Positions 56,466-64,000 of a stretch of DNA of 64,000 bases are shown here, one piece after another (positions within the stretch are counted from its first letter, which is position 1; each line of letters begins with the position of its first letter). The translations under genes and the position numbers were made by a program. Under the pieces are notes generated by a model. That model had not been told where the DNA came from. It saw only the letters and a program-made list of their open reading frames with translations, and made no database searches. This stretch comes from Euborellia annulipes (Eukaryota; Arthropoda; Insecta; Dermaptera; Anisolabididae): assembly GCA_023213315.1 (NCBI GenBank), contig JAKCPI010025284.1, positions 62,001 through 126,000 on the forward strand, in the 5' to 3' direction.

Positions 56466-56860
56466 AATCTGGCATGACTGGTCGCACAGGACACAACTTA
56501 CTCTTACCTCCCGTAATTGAAAGTGTTCTGTGCCTGCCACACCAGATTTTTTCTGTCGACATATATTTAGTTTCCGCCGATACCGTATATTAAAATTCCA
56601 AAATGTAAACCCCCCGTGGCCGAGATGCTAGAGTTGTTGATAAATGTTAATAATGATAGTCTTAAAGACCACGGATCTCAGGCAGCCCGAAGAATATTTA
56701 TTTAGATCATTTGGATGCCAAATGGTATAAATAAATGTGCATGGACCCGCTAATATACCGTTTATAAATAATGTTTTATCGTTAAAGTCTATATGGCCTA
56801 AGATGCGGAAAAGACTAAAAAAAAAAATGTAAAATTTATAAACGGACCTCTGGCTCAGGG
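56466..56860 (+). repeat. W repeat head, split by a family 3 SINE
   Basis: Hairpin 56466-56555, TCGACATATATTTAGTTTCC, then the SINE and a short continuation (TAAAATTTATAAACGG). Confidence 0.7.
56610..56823 (+). repeat. tRNA-derived SINE (family 3) with target duplication
   Basis: CCCCCCGTGGCCGAGATGCTAG carries box A. The body has CATTTGGATGCCAAATGG and CTATATGGCCTAAGATGCGG, ending in A's. Flanking AAAATGTAAA (56600-56609, 56824-56833) is a 10-bp duplication within a W repeat. Confidence 0.75.
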
Positions 56861-57001
56861 CTAGATTGAAATAAATAGAGACAGAGTCTATCAGATGGCG
56901 AAAAAGATCATAAATAAATTGAAAATCTGGTGGGACTAGCCGCATTGCACACAACTTTCTCTTGCCGAAGGTAAGAGAAAGTTGTGTACTGTGCTTGTCA
57001 C

Positions 57002-57275
57002 CAGTGGCGTAGTAAGCTTAACCTCGCGCCCGGGGCACAATACTTTTTTAGCGCCCCCCCCCCGCATTGGAAAATCATATAATATTATATGTAAAATATA
57101 CAAAATTATTATATTACACTGGCACTAAATTTAAAATATATTTTCCAGAAATCAATTATAATAAAAATTGTCTAGTAATTTTTTGTTTTGCGGACCATTT
57201 GACTCCCCTTTGTGAGTAGCGCCCGGGGCATGATGCACAAGGATGAGCAAGGGCCCCCCTCTCGCTACGCCACTG
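57002..57275. mobile_element. hAT MITE, CAGTGGCGTAG ends
   Basis: Inverted CAGTGGCGTAGTAAG / CGCTACGCCACTG; flanks CTTGTCAC (56994-57001) and CTTGTCAT (57276-57283), 7 of 8. It splits the hairpin head of a W repeat. Confidence 0.88.
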
Positions 57276-57763
57276 CTTGTCATACCAGATTTTTTGTGTC
57301 GACATATATTTAGTTTCCGACAGTACGTACATTAGAGAGATGTAAAATTTATAAAAATGGGAAAATATTTATATTTTGTTAACATGGCAACCATTTCTCC
57401 TATCTTTCCTATGAAGCCCAAGAGTAAAGTGGTCTTCATAAGATTTGAATGGCAAAATGAGAATATACATTTTAAAGAGTATCTAAAAAATAATTGAATT
57501 TTGAATTTTAATCAAAATCGTTGGAGAGTTGAAGCCCATTTTAAAAAAATTGAAAAAGAGCATCAGTAAAGTACTAGTACTCTTTGGCCGATTTTTTTCA
57601 AAAGCTTTGTGTCACTTGCCACCTCTGCCTAACTTAAATATAAAATTTCAACTTCCTAGCTCTTTTTGTTGTTGAGATATTTTGTTCATACACAGACAGA
57701 CAGATCATGTAGCGAAAAACCCTTTTTTGGAATCAGGGGACCTCAAAACGTGTATATCCATCA

Positions 57764-58691
57764 GTCCCCATGACCTCCCGTGATTGGAACAAGCTCCCTG
57801 CGTCTATCTTCCCCAAAACCTACAATCTTCAGACTTTCAAGTCTAACCTCAACAGACATCTTCTCAGTTCTCGCAGTTGAGTTTCTCTTTTATGCTTCTC
57901 CTTTTGTTTTTATTTTCTTCCTGGCTGCATGTGACTAATGGTCATTATAGGTAGGGCTGGACGGTAAACCGGTTTACCGGTAAAAACCGGTAAAAATTTT
58001 TTACCGAAAACGCGGTAACGAACCTCTAATTCGATAAAAACCGGTTTTTTTTTCGAAAGTCGGTAAAAACCTATTTTTTCGGGCGGTAAAAAATTTTGGT
58101 TCGGCGAGAAAAAAAATGTTCCGCGGCGGCAAACCAAATTGTGGTTCCGCGGCGGCAAAAAATTGGCGTCTCTAAAAAAAAGGTAAAATATTTTTCCGGC
58201 CGGAAAAAAATTTTGGTTCCGCGGGGGAAAAAAATGTTTCGGCAAAAAATTGACTCCCTGGGAAAAAATTTTGGTTCCGCGGGGAGAAAAAAATGTTTCG
58301 GCAAAAAATCGGCTCTCTAAAAAAAAGGTAAAATATTTTTCCGGGTGGGAAAAAATTTTGGTTCGGCGGGGAAAAAAAATGTTTCGGCAAAAAATAGACT
58401 CCCTGGGAAAAAATTTTGGTTCCGCGGGGGAAAAAAAAAATGTTTCGGCAAAAAATCGGCTCTCTAAAAAAAAGGTAAAATATTTTTCCGGTCGGGGAAA
58501 TATTTTGGTTCCGCGGAAAAAAAAATGTTCCGCGGCGGCAAACTTTGGTTCCGCGGGCGGTAAAAAATTTTTACCGACTTTCGAGAAAAACCGGTTTTTT
58601 CTTTTTTCATTATCGAGGTCGGTAATGAAAATCCATTACCGTCCAGCCCTAATTATAGGTCTTCGGACCTTATGCACCCATTCCAAAAAAA
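57764..58691 (+). pseudogene. 5'-truncated LINE 3' end, split by a hAT
   Basis: MTSRDWNKLPASIFPKTYNL then QTFKSNLNRHLL and a stop at 57880, the C-terminal DWN-LP / FKS-L--HLL signature of CR1-like LINEs. The 3' untranslated part continues GGCTGCATGTGACTAATGG, is split by the hAT copy 4, and ends in an A11 tail near 58691. It interrupts a W repeat (CCATC / AATCTCGACATCG). Confidence 0.75.
57952..58651 (-). mobile_element. hAT element, TAGGGCTGGACGG family, copy 4
   Basis: 700 bp, perfect 8-bp duplication ATTATAGG (57944-57951, 58652-58659). It landed in the 3' untranslated part of a truncated LINE, whose sequence GGTCATTATAGGTCTTCGGACC is restored when the element and one octamer are removed. 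Confidence 0.93.
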
Positions 58692-58846
58692 AAAAATCTC
58701 GACATCGAATTTTTGACTTGAATCCAATACTTTCTCTCTATATATTAGCATATATAGGCAAGAGAAAGTAAAGAAAAAAACAAAAAAAAAACAAACACTA
58801 AATGACCTCAGTAGCCAAAAATGCAAAATTAAAAAAAGCATTTTAT

Positions 58847-59458
58847 CAGGGGCGTATATAGAAATTTTTTTCGGGGGGGGGGGGGGGCCCGAACTCGAAA
58901 ATTTTTCTGCGGAAATTTTTTTTTTAAGAAACTAAATTTTTTTTTCACACGAAATTTTTTGCGGAACATTTTTTCTTTTGCGGAACCAAAGTTTTCCATC
59001 CTGCGGAAAAATTTGTTGCGCTGATGTCTGTATATCCTTATATCCTTATATAATATATATATATAATATATTATAATTTAATAAATTGTCCGGTGCTTTT
59101 GGAATCGCTATCATTTAGAGTCCCAAGACCAAATATCCGAGGTTTTGATCTTTTCTGCATTCCAAAGCACAAAACCACATCATTCAAACAATCTCCATTA
59201 ATTTCATCAATGGAATTATTTAATAAGGTATTAAATGATTTTGATATATTTTTTCTCTCGATCAATGAATATAAAAAAATTTGTTTTTCTAAACTTTGAT
59301 TTTAGAAGATTTTGAATATTAACTAAAACAATTAATTAATTAAACAATAAACAACTGTACTTTTAATTTTTTTATTTTGTTTTATCAGGGCTGATTTAGA
59401 GCATAGGCTCTGTAGTCCTTAGTATTTGTAAAGATATTATTGTAATATTTAATTCAAA

Positions 59459-59489
<31 letters not shown>

Positions 59490-59566
59490 ATATATGTATA
59501 TGTTTTTGGGAAATTTCGGGGGGGCCCGGGCCCCCTCGGCCCCCCCCCCCCTTATATACGCCCCTG
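58847..59566. mobile_element. hAT-type element, CAGGGGCGTATATA ends, carrying a LINE fragment
   Basis: Inverted CAGGGGCGTATATA / TTATATACGCCCCTG, perfect 8-bp duplication CATTTTAT (58839-58846, 59567-59574). A jockey/CR1-like LINE 3' end (about 59087-59497) lies within it. Confidence 0.9.
59087..59497 (+). pseudogene. jockey/CR1-type LINE 3' end, related to the 60.3-kb copy
   Basis: LLESLSFRVPRPNIRGFDLF followed by LINEYKKICFSKL-like residues aligns by eye with ILERFGFRVPSRETRSNDLF of the other copy. A (TAAA)n run at 59455-59492 is the tail. It is truncated to about 70 codons and sits within the hAT 58847-59566. Confidence 0.7.
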
Positions 59567-59794
59567 CATTTTATAATAAAAAATTTAAAAAAAGTCGGTC
59601 ATAAAAGTCGGTTTTTTCAAAAAAAAAGTCTCTGAGAGGCAAAAAAGAGCCATAAAAGTCGCAAAAGTCTTTTTTGAAAATCTCAAAAAACGATTCTTTT
59701 GCGAAAGGATGTGGCGTGCCAAGTTGTTTAAATATGGAAAGGTGAGGCTTGTTTCTTGGCAGTGAGAAAAATAACTTGTAGAGTGTTTTCTCCG

Positions 59795-59831
59795 AATATT
59801 TCGAAGGCATTTATTAGCACTTCTTCCTCAG
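59795..59831 (-). ncRNA. hammerhead-ribozyme-like motif 5a (left arm)
   Basis: Minus strand: CTGAGGA, A, GAAG, 13-nt loop, CTTC, GAAATATT. Helix I CCG / CGG. Confidence 0.45.
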
Positions 59832-60339
59832 CGGCTGTACAAAATTACAAAAAGGATAAAATAATTAGAGTGAGATTAAGCAAATTGAAATATAAAATTT
59901 TAAAATAATATTAGTATCACACCTCACTCTAATGCCACATACAAGTTAGAATTTCGGAGCCAAACGTTAGATTGGCAGGTCTCTGCATTACAACCAGCTG
60001 TCTCGAGCAATAAGGCGTCAATGACAGATAATTATTTTAATTATATCAAATAGGTGGCTCAAATCGAAACAACTCGAGGTCAATGAATCTGGATTTTAAT
60101 AGATTAATGTTATTATTTATAAGAGAAATGCCAACGATCTGATTGAAAAAGAAAATTATTTATTAAATTTAATTTTAATAAAATGTTTTACTAGAGAGAA
60201 ATGAAATTGAAACGATTTAAGTTAGCATTTCTCTTATAAATAATAACATTAATCTATTAAAATCCAGATTCATTGACCTCGAGTTGTTTCGATTTGAGCC
60301 ACCTATTTGATATAATTAAAATAATTATCTGTCATTGAC

Positions 60340-60937
60340 TTCCGTTAAAGACCTAGGAGTCGTTCTAGACTCTAAATTAATATTTGATACACATATAGAT
60401 CTAATTGTTAAGAAGTCTTTTAAAATGTTGGGTTTTCTGTTACGAATCGGCAAACGGTTCTCAAATGCTTCCACTTTTGTCAATTTATATAATACCTTGG
60501 TTCGTCCTCATTTGGAATACGCCTCAGTGTGCTGGTCACCTCATTATCAGATACACATTAATAGAATAGAATCTGTGCAAAAGAGGTTCTTTCATTTTAT
60601 TAATAGGAAATTTCCTAACTTCACTCTGACTCAATTATCTCTAGAAAAGAGGAGAACTTATTTTGATTTTTTGTTTTTATATAAAATTAATAATAATTGT
60701 ATTGATGCATCTCATATATTGGAGAGATTTGGATTCAGAGTCCCTAGCAGAGAAACTAGGAGTAACGATTTGTTCACATTATGGCAATGTAAAACAAATG
60801 CATCTATGTTCTCGCCTATTAATAGGATATGTATTACTTATAACAATTTTAATAGGGATCATGACCTTCTGGATCTGTTCAGCTGCTCTTTGGTTTCATT
60901 TAAAAGAAAAATAAAGGGAGTTTTGTATAATACTTAA
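60340..60937 (+). pseudogene. non-LTR retrotransposon reverse transcriptase, C-terminal fragment
   Basis: About 198 residues without the catalytic YADD. It starts VKDLGVVLDSKLIFDTHI, then KMLGFLLRIGKRF, LYNTLVRPHLEYASVCW and NRIESVQKRFFHFINRKF, the post-catalytic block of jockey/CR1-like elements, and ends with a stop at 60935-60937. The frame is open throughout its length, so the insertion is probably not ancient. The protein would not be active because the 5' part was never copied. Confidence 0.88.
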
Positions 60938-61200
60938 AAATTGATATTTATGATAAAGTTAAATGTTCTTTATTTTATAAGTTTTATTGTTAGACAAATA
61001 AGTATTTTTTAATTATTTTGTGTTTAATTTTGTTTTTATTTTATTTTTTATTTTATTTTTTTCTCTTTGCTGTAGAGACTAATTATATTTTGACCAAAAA
61101 TATAACTCAAAAATATTGTTTCTTTATGTAGTGCCATTCCTTCATTGGGATATTTATTTCCTGTGGAATGGCCACTTTTCTGTAATAAATAAATAAATAA
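60340..61200 (+). mobile_element. 5'-truncated jockey/CR1-type LINE
   Basis: 861 bp flanked by ATTGAC (60334-60339, 61201-61206), with a (TAAA)n tail at about 61186-61200. It contains the reverse-transcriptase thumb and C-terminus and a 260-bp 3' untranslated region. It is inserted in the right arm of the Penelope-like palindrome, whose left arm shows the empty site. Confidence 0.92.
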
Positions 61201-61391
61201 ATTGACGCCTTATTGCTCGAGACAGCTGGTTGTAATGCATAGAACTGCCAATCTAACGTTTGGCTCCGAAATTCTAACTTGTATGTGGCATTAGAGTGAG
61301 GTGTGATACTAATATTATTTTAAAATTTTATATTTCAATTTGCTTAATCTCACTCTAATTATTTTATCCTTTTTGTAATTTTGTACAGCCG

Positions 61392-61428
61392 CTGAGGAAG
61401 AAGTGCTAATAAATGCCTTCGAAATATT
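61392..61428 (+). ncRNA. hammerhead-ribozyme-like motif 5b (right arm)
   Basis: Plus-strand counterpart of motif 5a, same core and helices. Upstream GCCG pairs with downstream CGG. Confidence 0.45.
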
Positions 61429-61820
61429 CGGAGAAAACACTCTACAAGTTATTTTTCTCACTGCCAAGAAACAAGCCTCACCTTTCCAACGATTCTTTTT
61501 GTAAGTGTGAGATCAGTGAGGATATCCAAGAAAATCTGGAAAAGTCTCAAAATTGACAAAAGTCGAAAGACATTTTTTTCCTCTCTTTAATTTCAATTGA
61601 ATTTGTTACCAATCAATTTAAATAAATAGGGAAGGGGTCTAAAATGGCCATAGATACCGAAAAAGTCCTTAAATAATAAAAAAAAACGCCCCTCCCCCCG
61701 ACAAAATGGCATTAATCCGCCCCTGAAAAGCAGGGATGCAAACATGACGACATAGTCAATATTGTAGGTATGTATTTCCTTTCTTGCTCAAAATCAAATA
61801 TTTTTTTCATTTTATATTAA

Positions 61821-62211
61821 GGTGCGCGTCTCGGGGTGCTAATTTTGGGAGTTTCCAGAGGCCACAATTTTGAAGCTGTCGATCTTAAATTTTAATTAAA
61901 TTTAATTAAAGCTATTTAAAATGTCTACAACTTATATAAGCCCTTTTTTTGATTTTTCCAAAAAATAAATTTTTAATCGCATTAAATAAGATATTTTTAA
62001 AAAATCCGCTCTATATCTTATAGATAATTAAATTAGTAATCATTGTGTTAAAAAATAATTTTCTACCCTTAATTAATTAGCTGGAAACTTTAAAATGAAA
62101 TGGAATAAATCCCTTGTATTCCTATGGGAAAAACTAACGCCATCTCTTGCCGAGGCGGCTCGAGTAACTCAGTAGTCAATCGTGTTCTAACTGCTTTTCG
62201 AGACGCGCACC
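61821..62211. mobile_element. 391-bp MITE with TTAA target duplication
   Basis: Inverted GGTGCGCGTCTCG / CGAGACGCGCACC flanked by TTAA (61817-61820, 62212-62215). TTAA duplication is used by piggyBac and Kolobok; the GG start fits Kolobok-type better, but this is uncertain. Confidence 0.8.
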
Positions 62212-62215
62212 TTAA

Positions 62216-64000
62216 AAGAGCCAATAAGAATTTTGAGTTTATAATCAGAATAAGATATTTGATATTGAAATTAGAAAATATAATTTTTTTTTAAATAGAA
62301 TCAATGAGTATTTCCAAAGTCAATATATATGGGTCTATTAATTTCCATGAAATCTGTGAAACAATTATAAAAGAGAAAGTAATAATATTAATATAATTAT
62401 ATATGGGTGATTCTTCGCTATTTGAATTTTAATGGTCAGTAAAAAAAATGTATGTTAAAATAATTATATCATTGATACTGTATTCTTAAATAATAAATAT
62501 CGTGTTTTATTGGGGCCATTTAGTCAATTCACGATAACTGTTTCATTTTAGGAATTAATAGTTGAAAATAGTCATAAATATCTACTTTTCTGGCTGTCCC
62601 ATTTCTAGTTTTTATACTAGTTTTTTTCGTAGTTCATTTATTTATTAACTTGGCATAATATTTTTTACCATAATTATACACATAAGTAAACCCCAAAACA
62701 TAATTAATGAAAATACATTATAAAAGTATTTGTTATTATAAAAAAAAAATACTAATTATCACCTGACTTAAAAATAAGTATATAATATTCTTGAGAAATT
62801 AAAAGATAAAAATTTATCATAAAAACTGCCAAAGGATAACAATGGCCATGAATAACGCGCGTAGTACAGTCTGAAGTAAGAAGCAAGCTAACGGCGTTGA
62901 GCATAATTCAAATAATATAGCGTCAGTTATTGTTGAATTGTCATAAAGTGTGTTTGTGCCAGTCGTTGCAATATTCCTTTTGGTAAATAAATCTCTCCAT
63001 ATTTTATTGTTACGTAACTCTACATTTCTACAATGCAATTATTATTGCGCGCAAATGTCACGAATTACGTCGAAACTTTGGCAAGAAGGACGCGAACTGT
63101 TGTTTCTTTACGTTATGTGTGGCTTTCTCACTTTTTTGGCATCAATTTGTTTCGGCAACTGCGCAAATCGCGCCTTCTCTACTCTGGCTCGGGCCCCCTA
63201 TTGTTTCCCTACTCTGGCTCAGGCCCCCTATTGTTTCCCTACTCTGGCTCAGGCCCTCTGGACCCCCTACTCAGGGCCGACTGCGGAGGACCCTCGCAGG
63301 GGGAGGGTAATCTGGTGGGACTGGCCACACACTTTCGGTAATTTAAAGTTGCATTCTGTACTTATTTACCAGAATATATATACAAATAAAATTTTTAAGT
63401 TTTAATTTTTAAAATTTTATATTAAAATTAATTACCTCCTTTACGCCCCCCCCCCCTTGGAATGAGTAGAAGTTGCTTATGAGATGCTTTTTTTTTTAAT
63501 TTTATGCTTATTTAACAATTTTTTATTCAAGATTTTTATGCTATTTTAAGCACTTTTTCCCATATTTTGTCCGGTCTTTACTGATAAATAACAGGTTCTG
63601 ATAAGTAATTTTGTAAGCAGAGTTTAATTGTGTTGTTATTTGATTCAGTCAAATGAAACATAAGCTTTCCTAGATTAACAGAACAATAATATTGAAAATA
63701 TATTTGCATTTAAACTGTTGGTGAAGACTGACTGTATTCATTAAAAGTATCTAAAAATCTATAATTTGTATGTTTTATTTAATATTAATTCACCTTTCAT
63801 GTTTGTGTTCTGTCGAAATTTAAAATAGTCTCCAATAGGGAATAAATTAATTATCTTGTCTGGTTGTTTTATACCAGCTATTTAACGAGATGGCACTCTT
63901 CTTTTTATGCTATAATAAGAACATAATTAATGCAATAATTTTTAAAAAGTATGTGCCTTTAGAATAGCGGTGTCTAACTGAGGAGGCGCGGACTATTGCC
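62216..64000. other. AT-rich DNA with a partial MITE
   Basis: No gene recognised. 62870-63180 is less AT-rich but its frames show no family. The partial hAT MITE is at 63296-63460. Confidence 0.4.
63296..63460 (+). repeat. partial copy of the CAAGGGCGGATCC family
   Basis: Begins GGGGGAGGGTAATCTGGTGG, with the cytosolic-family landmarks TTCGGTAATTTAAAG and CATTCTGTACTTATTTACCAG, ending at a poly-C tract. The outer ends are lost. Just upstream (about 63178-63268) a unit of about 30 bp, CTACTCTGGCTC followed by GGCCCCCTATTG, is repeated three times. Confidence 0.65.

Larger units (their letters stand above)
56925..58772 (+). repeat. W repeat split by a hAT MITE and by a LINE
   Basis: Pieces 56925-57001, 57276-57763 and 58692-58772 are in order and together give a full-length W. 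The breaks are the MITE 57002-57275 and the LINE with its own hAT. Confidence 0.8.
59701..61487. mobile_element. Penelope-like palindromic insertion, split by a LINE
   Basis: The left arm is 59736-60135; the right arm is 60212-60339 plus 61207-61487. A 35-nt asymmetric tail (59701-59735) precedes the left arm. AACGATTCTTTT flanks it (59689-59700, 61488-61499), a 12-bp duplication. The LINE at 60340-61200 separates the two parts of the right arm. Each arm carries a hammerhead-like motif. Confidence 0.7.
55769..61725. mobile_element. hAT-type element inflated to about 6 kb by nested insertions
   Basis: The ends CAGGGGCGGATTAA (55769) and TTAATCCGCCCCTG (to 61725) are inverted, with a perfect 8-bp duplication AAAAGCAG at 55761-55768 and 61726-61733. 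Inside are SINEs, W repeats, three more hAT elements, three LINE fragments and a Penelope-like palindrome. Confidence 0.85.

Noticed and set aside
62950..63405. 151-codon plus frame with repeated Pro/Ala phrases
   Set aside because: The second half is a 30-bp tandem repeat plus a MITE fragment; the first half shows no recognised domain.

Overview
This is a repeat-dense, AT-rich stretch of eukaryotic (metazoan) nuclear DNA, most likely from an arthropod. The case for that is: split coding exons with GT/AG borders and long introns; an HBO1/KAT7 (Drosophila chameau) type histone acetyltransferase; and a repeat fauna of hAT, Transib, PIF/Harbinger, Tc1/mariner-like, Helitron, RTE, jockey/CR1-like, Penelope-like and Ty3/gypsy elements plus tRNA-derived SINEs. 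No bacterial operon, rRNA gene or CRISPR array was seen. The species cannot be fixed from the sequence alone.

The one convincing host gene is on the minus strand. Four exons (54408-54693, 43240-43544, 42628-42954, 41613-42026) encode a Ser/acid-rich N-terminal stretch, the C2HC finger, a linker, and the zinc-finger plus first half of the MYST acetyltransferase domain. Exon phases agree across all three introns (10,863, 285 and 601 bp), except for one apparent extra base in an A7 run of the first exon. The acetyl-CoA-binding half of the domain was not found and is presumably in later exons, hidden in repeats or outside the window.

Almost everything else is transposon sequence, often nested. 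0-11.6 kb: a Helitron-type end; a hAT element (1581-3866) enclosing a Transib-like element (1946-3708); a hAT MITE split by a near full-length RTE retrotransposon (3997-7332); and W-repeat copies. 11.6-19.6 kb: an inverted-repeat element split by a 5.3-kb TA-flanked element (12120-17383) and a second TA-flanked element (17391-19012), themselves carrying a large palindrome, a 144-bp tandem array and a hAT copy. 19.8-24.4 kb: a Harbinger 5' end with a MADF-domain reading frame broken by a hAT that is itself broken by another hAT, then a Helitron broken by a hAT. 24.4-29.9 kb: mostly unannotated AT-rich DNA with a foldback element, a 99-bp array and a hAT. 29.9-37 kb: two different Ty3/gypsy elements joined in tandem and cut by hAT and W insertions, ending in an LTR. 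37-44 kb: SINEs, MITEs and the HBO1 exons. 44-54 kb: the giant HBO1 intron packed with hAT, Helitron-like, Penelope-like, TAA-flanked and palindromic elements. 55.8-61.7 kb: one hAT element inflated to about 6 kb by later insertions.

The most interesting signals are: the Transib copy with an exact V(D)J-type CACAGTG heptamer at both ends and a CGGCG target duplication; seven hammerhead-ribozyme-like cores at five loci, four of them in inverted pairs inside Penelope-like palindromes with about 35-nt tails and 12-13 bp target duplications; and a two-copy palindrome-plus-minisatellite element whose 21-nt hairpin loop is exactly inverted between copies. All calls come from reading the sequence by eye; no alignment or folding program was run.
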